DNA of 13,731 nucleotides, from the NCBI GenBank assembly GCA_002785325.1, contig PFMH01000052.1, positions 1 to 13,731 on the forward strand, given 5' to 3'. Shown here in pieces: positions 6,401-11,892 of this stretch. The stretch is from a bacterium (Candidatus Howlettbacteria) CG_4_10_14_0_8_um_filter_40_9. GTDB taxonomy: Bacteria; Patescibacteriota; CPR2; UBA1875; GCA-2785325. The position numbers were made by a program, and so were the translations under genes. Below the pieces are notes generated by a model. It was given only the letters and a program-made list of their open reading frames with translations, did no database searches and was not told the origin of the DNA. Every line of letters starts with the position of its first letter. The first letter of the stretch is position 1.

Positions 6401-6588
6401 TAGATGTGTCTGATAGGATAAACATCAGTCTGGGCACAGATTCGGAAATATTGAAAAAAGTTTTTGAAAAATATGACGCCTATATCCGAAAAGAAACATT
6501 GGCGGAAAAGATCGATCTCGGAAAAACAGACGGGGAAGAGGTTGAAATAGAGAAAGAAACAGCTACAATAAAGGTCGAGAAAGTCTAA
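3481..6588 (+). CDS. ileS: Isoleucyl-tRNA synthetase, long eukaryote-like (IleS2-type)
   Basis: 1035 aa, cytosolic, charges tRNA-Ile with isoleucine. The class I HIGH signature is HYGH (55-58) and KMSKR is at 602-606. GWDTHGLPIE follows the HIGH region. The editing domain includes TTTPWTLPGNLALAV and GTGVVHIAPAFGENDY. Cysteine pairs are C182/C185, C402/C405 and C474/C477 with C513/C515. WFNSLL and DAMRFYLMDSPAVRAEDLRF lead to the anticodon-binding region. Length and motif spelling fit the eukaryote-like class, whose members are often naturally mupirocin resistant (family knowledge). An odd Pro/Lys/Asp-rich insert at residues 294-308 is encoded by a palindromic DNA element. The gene has its own promoter and no Shine-Dalgarno. 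Confidence 0.97.
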   Translation: MFKKINQKQNFPELEKNILKFWKNKNIFKKSVEARPLDNTFSFYDGPPFATGTAHYGHLLAGTMKDVIPRFKTMQGYRVERVWGWDTHGLPIENIVEQELDFKSKTQIKEYGIDKFNEKCETKVLGYAEEWKKIVEMTGRWVDMENAYLTMDKEYMESVWWVFKSLWDKKLIYEGHKVMPYCPRCATSLSNFELGLGYKDKRDKAITVKFELEEEQGTYVLAWTTTPWTLPGNLALAVNSKIDYVKVKKDNEFYILAKDRLADYAEELGSDTEEEIKGKALIGKKYKPIFNFYQPKADPPRADKNPKKAFEIVSGDFVSTESGTGVVHIAPAFGENDYLVAKENGIDFFMPVDDLGNFDVDVPDYAGKSVIELETNEQIIKDLEKEGKVVKGENLVHSYPHCWRCDTPLIYRAVTSFFVDVKKNRDRILNNNKKIHWVPENIGKGRFQNMLEGAPDWNISRQRFWGTPLPVWKCEKCDKAQVFGSIAELEENLGNKKVTNLHLHKIQDLEISCDCGGKARLLGDVLDCWFESGSMPYASIHYPFENKEKFERDFPADFIAEGIDQTRGWFNSLLILSSNIFSKESFRNVIVNGTVLAENGQKMSKRLKNYPDPLEMVHKFGADAMRFYLMDSPAVRAEDLRFSEKGVDEVVKKIVITLWNTYSFFVTYASIDEFEPKKSIEKPKNKMDHWVLSELNSTVKNVTESLENFELNEATKELASFLDNLSNWYVRRSRRRFWKSENDADKNEAYQTLYDCLVTYSKLLAPYMPFVAEEIYKNLTGEESVHLSDWPKINEKLIDETINKKMARTRAIVNFGLSARSKQNIKVRQPLSKIIIFSDDDIKLDEDLIQAVKDELNVKEIEFKKDDPNIVEKIVKLDFTVAGPKYGPRVKEIGKAVIEGKYEITENGVKVGKDLISYEEVLVNFKSKSEEYIVEGDGLVLVALDINITEELKQEGIARDVVRIVQDLRKKADLDVSDRINISLGTDSEILKKVFEKYDAYIRKETLAEKIDLGKTDGEEVEIEKETATIKVEKV
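4361..4389 (+). repeat. REP-like double palindrome inside ileS, in frame
   Basis: AGCC-CAA-GGCT (4361-4371) is followed at once by ATCCGCC-TCG-GGCGGAT (4373-4389). The second stem has 7 perfect GC-rich pairs in an otherwise AT-rich gene. The encoded residues QPKADPPRADKNPKK (294-308) lie in a loop of the editing domain just before AFEIVSGDFV. The element looks like an intergenic repeat that has landed in frame. Confidence 0.65.
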
Positions 6589-6594
6589 TATTTC

Positions 6595-6617
6595 TGCTAA
6601 GGGACGGACCCTTAGCA
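6595..6617 (+). repeat. Palindrome TGCTAAGGG(N5)CCCTTAGCA after ileS
   Basis: This is a perfect 9-bp stem with a 5-nt loop, 7 nt after the ileS stop. The same stem, with AAG-(AG)-TT following it, recurs at 9985-10009 after the glycosyltransferase gene. No T-tract follows, so it may be a repeat family or RNA-stabilising hairpin and not a classical terminator. Confidence 0.75.
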
Positions 6618-6645
6618 AGAGTTGCTCATATAGTTTGATTAATTT

Positions 6646-7743
6646 ATGCTCAAATTTAAATTCTTAAAAAATTTTGACTGGATATTGTTCGTAGCAACAG
6701 TGCTTCTCCTGGCGATGGGAGTATCGGTTTTGTATAGTACCACTCTAAACATGATAGGGGGCTCCGGTGAAGCGATAAAACAGCTTATATACGCCTCGAT
6801 AGGGTTAGTTACTTTCTTTATCGCATCCACTTTTGACTATCGTCTTCTCAAAGGCTATACTCCCTTTTTATATCTGATCATCTTGGGAGCTCTCGTTATA
6901 CTATTTTTTGTCGGTAAGACCGCTATGGGAGCTACTCGTTGGATCGATCTTGGCTTCTTTCAGTTGCAGCCGTCTGAGATCGCAAAGATTTTTATGATTA
7001 TCATAATGGCAAAGTATTTTGCGGTTCATCATGAATCGATGAATAAGTTTAAACACATACTTCGTTCTTTTATCTTTATATTGATCCCTGTTCTTTTGGT
7101 AGCAGCCCAGCCAGATCTCGGAACTTCTATAGTTTTTATAGTTATATGGTTATCTATGGTATTAGTTTCAAATATAAAAAAGATATATGTCTTAGGTATG
7201 GGCCTCGGAGGGCTTATGATTATACCGATAGCTTGGCAGTTTTTAGCCGACTATCAGAAACAAAGAATCCTTACTTTTATGGAACCTTCAAACGACCCAA
7301 AGGGTGCCGGTTGGAACGTTACTCAAGCGATGATCGCTATCGGTTCGGGAAGATTTTTTGGTCGAGGGCTCGGCCATGGTCCGCAATCGCAGCTCAACTT
7401 TATTCCTGAAAAGCACACCGATTTCATATTTGCGGCTATGGCAGAGGAGTTGGGATTCTTAGGGGTTATGGTATTTATGGGCTTATTTCTAGTTATTATT
7501 TTACGAGGCATAAGGGCGGCAGTGAATTCAAATGATCTTTTCGGGATGTATCTTGCGACGGGGATAACGGCGATGATCTTTTTCCATGTTTTCGTAAATA
7601 TCGGTATGAATATCGGGATAATGCCGGTAACAGGTATCCCTCTACCGCTTACGAGTTACGGAGGGACATCTGTTATAGTTACTCTTGTTTCTATAGGGAT
7701 ATTGGAGAGTATTATCAGAAGGTATAAGAAGATAGATTTCTAG
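6646..7743 (+). CDS. rodA: Peptidoglycan polymerase RodA (SEDS family)
   Basis: 365 aa with about ten membrane helices. SEDS proteins polymerise lipid II glycan chains at the inner membrane; RodA works in the elongation machinery with a class B PBP. Marks are GATRWIDLGFFQLQPSEIAK, AAQPDLGTS, the long loop KQRILTFMEPSNDPKGAGWN followed by QAMIAIGSGRFFGRG, PEKHTDFIFA with the presumed catalytic Asp D259, and NIGMNIGIMPVTGIPLPLTS ahead of YGGTS. The DPKGAGWN/QAMIAIGSG wording favours RodA over FtsW, and the length is normal for RodA. There is no Shine-Dalgarno before ATG 6646; TATAGT at 6629-6634 could be a -10 that gives a leader of only a few bases. No PBP2 or MreBCD gene is next to it. Confidence 0.93.
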   Translation: MLKFKFLKNFDWILFVATVLLLAMGVSVLYSTTLNMIGGSGEAIKQLIYASIGLVTFFIASTFDYRLLKGYTPFLYLIILGALVILFFVGKTAMGATRWIDLGFFQLQPSEIAKIFMIIIMAKYFAVHHESMNKFKHILRSFIFILIPVLLVAAQPDLGTSIVFIVIWLSMVLVSNIKKIYVLGMGLGGLMIIPIAWQFLADYQKQRILTFMEPSNDPKGAGWNVTQAMIAIGSGRFFGRGLGHGPQSQLNFIPEKHTDFIFAAMAEELGFLGVMVFMGLFLVIILRGIRAAVNSNDLFGMYLATGITAMIFFHVFVNIGMNIGIMPVTGIPLPLTSYGGTSVIVTLVSIGILESIIRRYKKIDF

Positions 7744-7751
7744 ATCCTTTT

Positions 7752-7777
7752 TCCGCTTTTTGGCAGCAAAAAGCGGA
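7752..7777 (+). repeat. Perfect 10-bp stem hairpin after rodA
   Basis: TCCGCTTTTT (7752-7761) pairs with AAAAAGCGGA (7768-7777) around a GGCAGC loop, 8 nt after the rodA stop. No T-tract follows. The loop GGCAG can alternatively pair with CTGCC at 7785-7789. Confidence 0.7.
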
Positions 7778-7882
7778 GTAAAAACTGCCGACACGCTACA
7801 AAATTGGACTGGCACTAGTTACTCGCTCCATTCTCAAAAAATGAACTCATCATTTGTATTATAGGATTCAAACAACATTATT

Positions 7883-7919
7883 TTGAGATATTACGCTTGT
7901 AAAGTGTGTCTCAATTTTT
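7883..7919 (+). terminator. Terminator-like hairpin with a possible competing upstream partner
   Basis: TTGAGA (7883-7888) pairs with TCTCAA (7909-7914), with an inner TTAC-GCTT-GTAA, and TTTTT follows at 7915-7919. The same TTGAGA, with CATTATT before it (7876-7888), can instead pair with TCTCAAAAAATG at 7832-7843. The stems exclude each other, as in an attenuator. Confidence 0.45.
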
Positions 7920-7981
7920 CCGCTATTGTCGGAGGGAGATAAACACAAGACCTTATTTCTAATAGTAGATCAACAAAAGCA

Positions 7982-8010
7982 TTGAATTAATTATAGATTT
8001 TTGTTATCCT
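7982..8010 (+). promoter_or_regulatory. Probable rplU promoter
   Basis: TTGAAT (7982-7987) and TATCCT (8005-8010) are 17 nt apart, with TG at 8002-8003 giving an extended -10. The expected leader before ATG 8060 is about 43 nt and has no clear Shine-Dalgarno. Confidence 0.45.
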
Positions 8011-8059
8011 AGAGTCTGTTGATATTGTTATCTGAATTTTAAAGATTAACCACAAAAAG

Positions 8060-8539
8060 ATGGTCGAAGAGAAAAAACCCGCCTTGACCGATCAAGGCAG
8101 GGAAAAAATCAAAACACCTCTGAAAAAGATTAAGGTTGCGAAACCAAAAACTGTTAAGGCTGAGACAAAAAAAGAGGAAAAGAAAGTTGAGAAAAAAGTC
8201 GAGGCGCCAAAAGCCAAGGTTGTAAAATCAACTGATTTTGCTGTTATTCGAACTGGTGGCAAACAATACATCGTTCGAGCCGGCGAAAAGCACAAGTTTG
8301 AAAAACTTGAGGTTGAAGAGGGGAAGACTATAAAGTTTGATGATGTTCTTTTGGTAAAAAAGGGAGATAAGATAGATGTTGGTGCGCCAAGAGTCTCTGG
8401 AGCGGTCGTTGAAGCCACAGTGGTCTCACAAACAAAAGGCGACAAAATCATCGTTTTCAAATACAAAAAGCGAAAGAACTATAGAAAGAAAACCGGTCAT
8501 CGGCAGAAACTTACAGAAGTGGAGATAGGGAAGATCTAA
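8060..8539 (+). CDS. rplU: Large-subunit ribosomal protein bL21 with a Lys-rich N-terminal extension
   Basis: 159 aa, against about 100 for a typical bL21. Residues 60-159 are the L21 domain: FAVIRTGGKQYIV, GEKHKFEKL, a GDKIDVGAP hairpin, and the C-terminal RNA-binding signature KKRKNYRKKTGHRQKLTEV (137-155). Residues 1-58 are a low-complexity Lys/Glu/Ala/Val extension and presumably a flexible, rRNA-touching tail. There is no internal Met, so the extension belongs to the protein unless a non-ATG start is used. rpmA (bL27), the usual partner next door, is absent; a terminator follows instead. There is no Shine-Dalgarno. Confidence 0.95.
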   Translation: MVEEKKPALTDQGREKIKTPLKKIKVAKPKTVKAETKKEEKKVEKKVEAPKAKVVKSTDFAVIRTGGKQYIVRAGEKHKFEKLEVEEGKTIKFDDVLLVKKGDKIDVGAPRVSGAVVEATVVSQTKGDKIIVFKYKKRKNYRKKTGHRQKLTEVEIGKI

Positions 8540-8568
8540 AGCGCAAAACATTCGCTATAATACTAACG

Positions 8569-8599
8569 CAAAAACGTCACAGAAATGAGATGTTTTTTT
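8569..8599 (+). terminator. Intrinsic terminator of rplU
   Basis: CGTC (8575-8578) and GATG (8589-8592) close a hairpin with CA-GAAA-TG on top, including one G-U pair and an A-A mismatch. An A-tract precedes (8570-8574) and seven T follow (8593-8599). The A and T tracts can extend the stem, so it may work on both strands. Confidence 0.65.
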
Positions 8600-8607
8600 G
8601 TGAGGTA

Positions 8608-8672
8608 AACATTCTGATATTCTTCCTCCTATGCTAAAGCTTCGGACGGACAAGTGCGAAAGTCAGAATGTT
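8608..8672. repeat. Inverted-repeat-bounded segment before the glycosyltransferase gene
   Basis: AACATTCTGA (8608-8617) and TCAGAATGTT (8663-8672) are perfect inverse copies 45 nt apart. The spacer contains GCTTCG and GCGAAAG, which can form an inner stem, and holds the 8631-8654 copy of the dispersed repeat also seen at 2301-2326. Confidence 0.6.
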
Positions 8673-8713
8673 AAAAGTCATATGAACTTTCTTCCATAAT
8701 TCGAATCTGATTC

Positions 8714-8722
8714 TGCTATAAT
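8714..8722 (+). promoter_or_regulatory. Extended -10 TGCTATAAT for the TreT-like gene
   Basis: TG at 8714-8715 and TATAAT at 8717-8722 are identical to the promoter at 1958-1966. The -10 again ends exactly 6 nt before ATG (8729). No -35 or Shine-Dalgarno is evident. A leaderless mRNA is expected. Confidence 0.75.
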
Positions 8723-8728
8723 ATTCTT

Positions 8729-9976
8729 ATGATAAGTGTTCAGACGGAAAAGATTGAGCTAGAAGATTATCGCGGTATCATAGACGATGAGCTTTTTGAT
8801 GAGATCGAAGTACTCGCAAAAGAACTAAAAGGCATAAGAGTTTGTCATATAAACACGACCTCTTACGGTGGAGGCGTGGCAGAGATCCTGCATCAGGAAG
8901 TACCTTTGGCAAATAGTCTTGGGCTTAAGGTTGACTGGAAAACTATGAAGGGTTCATCGGAATTTTTTGAGGTTACAAAAAAGATCCACAATGCTCTTCA
9001 GGGAGCTGACATACATATATCCGAAAAGGAATGGCAGATTTATCGAAGTTGCAATATCGATGCGTCCAAAAAGATAAAGCCTAGCGATTACGATGTTTTT
9101 TTTATCCACGACCCGCAACCCGCGCTTATGTTAAATTGCTTAGCCAGAAATGGTGCAAAGTGGGTATGGCGCTGTCACTTGGATCTCTCTACTCCAAACG
9201 AAAAAGTACAAAAACAAATAGGTAATTTCTTGGAAAATTATAATGCCTACATCTTTACGATGAAACAGTATGTTTTTAAGAATATAAAAAGAGATGTTCA
9301 TATCATTGCTCCTGCTATAGATCCTCTATGTGTTAAAAATAGGAGAATTTCAAAATCCGAAGCTAGAAGCGTAGTCGAGAGTTTTGGTATCGATGCAGAT
9401 AAGCCTCTTGTCACGCAAGTTTCTCGGTTTGACCCGTGGAAAGACCCGAAAGGGGTTATAGACGCTTACAGAATCGCAAAAAGAGAGATTCCAGGCCTTC
9501 AGCTTGCACTTGCGGCATCTATGGCCGATGACGATCCAGAAGGTGAGATAGTTCTAAAAGAAACGAGAGAATACGCCGGTGCCGACAAAGATATCTTTTT
9601 TTTAATAAATCTAAACAAAGACTATGGCGATGTGGCTATAAATGCCTTGCAAACATATTCGAATAGCATCATTCAAAAATCTATTCGTGAAGGGTTTGGA
9701 CTGACTGTTGCTGAAGCGCTTTGGAAGAAGACGCCGGTTATCGGCGGAAATGTTGGAGGGATCCCCATGCAGATCGAAAACGGAGAAAGCGGATATCTGG
9801 TAAACACGTCGGAGGAATGCGCGGAAAAAATAGTATATCTTTTGGAGAATAAAGAATTCGCTAAAAAAATGGGCGAGTGCGGTCGAGAACACATTCGAAA
9901 AAAATTCCTTCTGCCTCGTCTTTTGAGAGACGAGATGAAGGTCATGGCAGAACTCTTAGTTGCAGAAAAAGTGTAG
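8729..9976 (+). CDS. GT4-family glycosyltransferase, TreT (trehalose glycosyl-transferring synthase)-like
   Basis: 415 aa, the length of archaeal TreT. It has a GT-B fold layout. The N-terminal domain has the acceptor-side loop HINTTSYGGGVAEIL (40-54), followed by VPLANSLGLKVDWKTMKG and FFEVTKKIHNALQG, wording I associate with TreT. The C-terminal domain has VSRFDPWKDPKGVIDAY and the EX7E motif E321-GFGLTVA-E329, then GGNVGGIPMQIENGESGYLV, which bind the sugar-nucleotide. TreT makes trehalose from NDP-glucose and glucose; related GT4 enzymes use other acceptors, so the substrate is a guess. No trehalose or glucan gene is adjacent. The gene is monocistronic, starts without a Shine-Dalgarno, and ends 8 nt before a TGCTAAGGG palindrome. 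Confidence 0.82.
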   Translation: MISVQTEKIELEDYRGIIDDELFDEIEVLAKELKGIRVCHINTTSYGGGVAEILHQEVPLANSLGLKVDWKTMKGSSEFFEVTKKIHNALQGADIHISEKEWQIYRSCNIDASKKIKPSDYDVFFIHDPQPALMLNCLARNGAKWVWRCHLDLSTPNEKVQKQIGNFLENYNAYIFTMKQYVFKNIKRDVHIIAPAIDPLCVKNRRISKSEARSVVESFGIDADKPLVTQVSRFDPWKDPKGVIDAYRIAKREIPGLQLALAASMADDDPEGEIVLKETREYAGADKDIFFLINLNKDYGDVAINALQTYSNSIIQKSIREGFGLTVAEALWKKTPVIGGNVGGIPMQIENGESGYLVNTSEECAEKIVYLLENKEFAKKMGECGREHIRKKFLLPRLLRDEMKVMAELLVAEKV

Positions 9977-9984
9977 TCATCTTT

Positions 9985-10009
9985 TTGCTAAGGGTGGCAC
10001 CCTTAGCAA
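9985..10009 (+). repeat. Palindrome TTGCTAAGGGT-GGC-ACCCTTAGCAA
   Basis: This is a perfect 11-bp stem with a 3-nt loop, 8 nt after the glycosyltransferase stop. It shares its core stem and right flank with 6595-6617. The upstream CTTTT lies on the wrong side for termination of the + strand gene. Confidence 0.75.
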
Positions 10010-10030
10010 GTTCTATTCCGAATAAAAACA

Positions 10031-10059
10031 TTTACAAGCATAATAGTTTGCGGTAGTAT
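10031..10059 (+). promoter_or_regulatory. Promoter upstream of the YugP-like gene
   Basis: TTTACA (10031-10036) and TAGTAT (10054-10059) are separated by 17 nt. The expected start is about 50 nt before ATG 10117, where AAAGG (10103-10107) provides a ribosome binding site with 9-nt spacing. Confidence 0.5.
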
Positions 10060-10159
10060 CTTTTCATTGAATCGTACCTTGGACAACTAGCCACCTATAT
10101 AGAAAGGTAGAAAGAAATGTTAATCTTCATGCCGACTCAGTGGTTTCGAAATTGCCAAC

Positions 10160-10765
10160 TTGCTTACGAGGGGTGAAAATCTAGATCATATTCAGATATT
10201 AGGATCGCTCTTCATAGATCATTACGACCCTCGTTTAAAGAACGTTTCCCTAGTTATGGGGACGTGGGTGTCTGAAAGCATCTGGGTTGTCTGCGCTTCA
10301 TCCCACGAAGTTGCGCATGCTATACAGTTCAGGTCAGCAATAGCGGTTCTAATGCAGAAGTCTTTATGGGTAATCGGCCTTATATCTTATGCCACCCAAA
10401 AGACAATGTGTTTTAGAAAGAGGCTTATCCCTGTTGTATTTCTGGGCGCTATTGCCGGGTTTACTCCTTTTGTTGCTTTGGGCATGTTCTGGTCACTCAT
10501 ACCGCTCGGTATGCTCGCCTCTATGGCAATCGAAGTGGTTATAGAAATATGGGCAAGGAGTATTGCTCCTGGACTGCTTCAGCAGTATGACTTAGTTTAT
10601 TTCGATGAAGAGCAGGGGATAAGAGAACTGACTTTGTCGTGGGTAAAGACGAGGATTTTTTTTGCTGATCTGTTCGATACTATCATGGATGAGATGATGG
10701 AAAGATCCATTGTTACTTTACTCTATCTTCTGGGAAAAAAGATAAACAGAAGCGACCGTAAATAA
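10160..10765 (+). CDS. YugP-like membrane zinc metallopeptidase, N-terminus missing or frameshifted
   Basis: 201 aa from a TTG. SLFIDHYDPRLKNVSL (16-31) then HEVAHAIQ with the zinc motif HEVAH (49-53) match the YugP/Zn_peptidase_2 family. Hydrophobic segments follow at about 69-77 and 88-127. The C-terminal part aligns only loosely. Family members start with a membrane helix about 50 residues before DHYDP. Here the same frame stays readable upstream to 10124 and gives SGFEIANLLTRGE, family-like sequence, but has no ATG and meets a TAA at 10121-10123. The properly spaced start (ATG 10117 with AAAGG) is in another frame and reads only 19 codons to a TGA at 10174. So a +1 shift near 10130-10140, an N-terminal deletion, or a rare start must be assumed. 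Confidence 0.62.
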   Translation: MLTRGENLDHIQILGSLFIDHYDPRLKNVSLVMGTWVSESIWVVCASSHEVAHAIQFRSAIAVLMQKSLWVIGLISYATQKTMCFRKRLIPVVFLGAIAGFTPFVALGMFWSLIPLGMLASMAIEVVIEIWARSIAPGLLQQYDLVYFDEEQGIRELTLSWVKTRIFFADLFDTIMDEMMERSIVTLLYLLGKKINRSDRK

Positions 10766-10794
10766 CGAAAAGGGGTGAGAAGAGGAGGTGTATT

Positions 10795-10902
10795 ATGACC
10801 TGTGATGTTGATACTTTTGGTCCCGAGGAGGAAGCACTCAAAAGGATTCAAAAAGATATAGCCGCTGAAGATGGTGGCGAAGATTCCTTGATAGAGCCTT
10901 GA
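10795..10902 (+). CDS. 35-aa acidic small protein, unrecognised
   Basis: The ORF runs ATG 10795 to TGA 10900-10902. AGGAGG followed by TG (10783-10790) is a near-perfect Shine-Dalgarno 6 nt before the ATG, the best in the window. The peptide is rich in Glu and Asp (MTCDVDTFGPEEEALKRI, then an Asp/Glu/Gly tail) and could form one short helix. It follows the metallopeptidase by 29 nt and precedes a strong terminator, so it is probably the last gene of that transcript. No family is recognised. The strong binding site is the main evidence that it is translated. Confidence 0.55.
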   Translation: MTCDVDTFGPEEEALKRIQKDIAAEDGGEDSLIEP

Positions 10903-10955
10903 GAGATGTCCATTTCGGGCGATTGACTATTTCTTCCTTTTGCTGCTCATTATCA

Positions 10956-11007
10956 CCCGCGGTATTTCTACCTGTCGCCAGACAGGAGACCGCGGGGTTT
11001 TTTCTTT
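10956..11007 (+). terminator. Strong intrinsic terminator after the metallopeptidase/small-protein unit
   Basis: CCCGCGGT (10956-10963) pairs with ACCGCGGG (10989-10996). Inside, CCTGTC (10971-10976) pairs with GACAGG (10981-10986) around GCCA. TTTTTTCTTTT follows at 10998-11008. It separates this unit from parAB. Confidence 0.88.
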
Positions 11008-11034
11008 TGCTCAAAAAAAGTTTTATGGTAGAAT
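11007..11034 (+). promoter_or_regulatory. parAB promoter
   Basis: TTGCTC (11007-11012) and TAGAAT (11029-11034) are 16 nt apart, with TG at 11026-11027 making an extended -10. Transcription would start near 11041, at the beginning of a heptamer array, about 75 nt before parA. Confidence 0.6.
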
Positions 11035-11036
11035 GC

Positions 11037-11107
11037 ATTAGAGATTAGAGATTAGAGATTAGAGATTAGAGATTAGATTTCTAACCTCTAGCTTCTAAAT
11101 TCTAACC
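11037..11107 (+). repeat. Facing heptamer arrays (ATTAGAG x6, then TCTANNN x4) in the parA leader
   Basis: ATTAGAG is repeated five times without error at 11037-11071, and a sixth copy (ATTAGAT) ends at 11078. Four heptamers of opposite sense follow: TCTAACC, TCTAGCT, TCTAAAT and TCTAACC (11080-11107). The two halves can pair in several registers into a hairpin that ends 8 nt before the parA ATG. Confidence 0.9.
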
Positions 11108-11115
11108 ACTACTTT

Positions 11116-11892
11116 ATGTCCACTATAGCTATCACAAACCAAAAAGGCGGGGTGGGGAAAACCACGACCGCTATAAATCTGTCGACTTATCTTGCCGATC
11201 TCGGGAAGAAAATTTTGCTTGTCGATCTTGATCCGCAAGGGAATTCGACCAGCGGACTCGGCATCGACAAGGAGCAGATCGAAAGTTGTCTCTATGACAT
11301 TCTGATAGACGGGAAACATATCGATGAGATAAAGGTTGCGAGTAAGATACCAAATCTCGATGTCGTGCCGGCGAGTGTTGTTCTCGCAGCCGCAGAGGTG
11401 GAGCTGGTCCAGGAGCTGTCGCGAGAGACCAAGCTCAAGGCAGCGCTTGAAAAAGCAAAAGATGATTATGACTTTATCATTATTGACTGTCCTCCAAGCT
11501 TGGGCCTTCTCACTATAAATGGTCTTGTGGCGGCGGATCATATCATCATTCCTTCCCAATCAGAATTTTTCTCTCTTGAAGGTTTGGCGCAGCTTTTACA
11601 CAATGTGCAGAGGGTGAGAACATATCTAAATCCAAACTTAAATTTGCTTGGAGTGGTGATCACGATGTATGATAAAAGAACGCTTCTTTCCAAGCAGGTA
11701 GAGGAAGAGCTAAACAAGCATTTCCCGGGAAAGGTTTTCGAAGCGATAATTCCGAGAAGTGTCAGGCTTGCAGAAGCGCCAAGTCACGGGAAAAGCATTC
11801 TCGAATATGACAGCATGAGTCGCGGGGCGGAGGCTTATAAAAAATTAGCAGAGGAGATCATAGAAAAATGTCAACAAACCAAAGAGGTCTAG
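11116..11892 (+). CDS. parA: Chromosome-partition ATPase ParA/Soj
   Basis: 258 aa, typical for chromosomal Soj. The deviant Walker A KGGVGKTT spans 10-17 with signature K10 and catalytic K15. LLVDLDPQGN (34-43) and DFIIIDCPPSLG (Walker B) follow, then PSQSEFFSLEGLAQLL and the C-terminal RLAEAPSHGKSILEYD typical of the family. ParA dimerises on ATP, binds DNA nonspecifically and moves ParB-bound origins. It lacks the N-terminal DNA-binding domain of plasmid P1-type ParA, which points to a chromosomal system. No strong Shine-Dalgarno precedes ATG 11116; the leader is the heptamer hairpin. parB starts inside its 3' end, so the two are coupled. Confidence 0.96.
   Translation: MSTIAITNQKGGVGKTTTAINLSTYLADLGKKILLVDLDPQGNSTSGLGIDKEQIESCLYDILIDGKHIDEIKVASKIPNLDVVPASVVLAAAEVELVQELSRETKLKAALEKAKDDYDFIIIDCPPSLGLLTINGLVAADHIIIPSQSEFFSLEGLAQLLHNVQRVRTYLNPNLNLLGVVITMYDKRTLLSKQVEEELNKHFPGKVFEAIIPRSVRLAEAPSHGKSILEYDSMSRGAEAYKKLAEEIIEKCQQTKEV

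Larger units (their letters stand above)
7744..8059 (+). other. 316-bp gap between rodA and rplU: hairpins and promoter, no gene
   Basis: I find no credible ORF or tRNA here. The gap holds the rodA-distal hairpin (7752-7777), a pair of competing stems ending in a T-tract (7832-7919), a GGAGGG at 7929-7936 without a usable start codon behind it, and the probable rplU promoter (7982-8010). Confidence 0.6.

Noticed and set aside
7146..7409. 87-aa + strand ORF inside rodA
   Set aside because: It is a shadow frame of a well-conserved membrane protein and lacks a ribosome binding site and family features.
7752..7777. Intrinsic terminator of rodA
   Set aside because: The stem is perfect but no T-tract follows on the + strand, so I list it as a hairpin only.
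8092..8466. 124-aa minus-strand ORF opposite rplU
   Set aside because: Its Ser/Thr/Phe-rich composition is the complement of Lys/Glu-rich L21 coding; no promoter or ribosome binding site.
8556..8561. Promoter for a small RNA after rplU
   Set aside because: GCTATAAT is present, but the rplU terminator starts 8 nt later and no ATG or further structure follows; probably chance or a relic.
11037..11107. CRISPR array
   Set aside because: Units are 7 nt with no spacers; it is a simple tandem repeat with an inverted partner.
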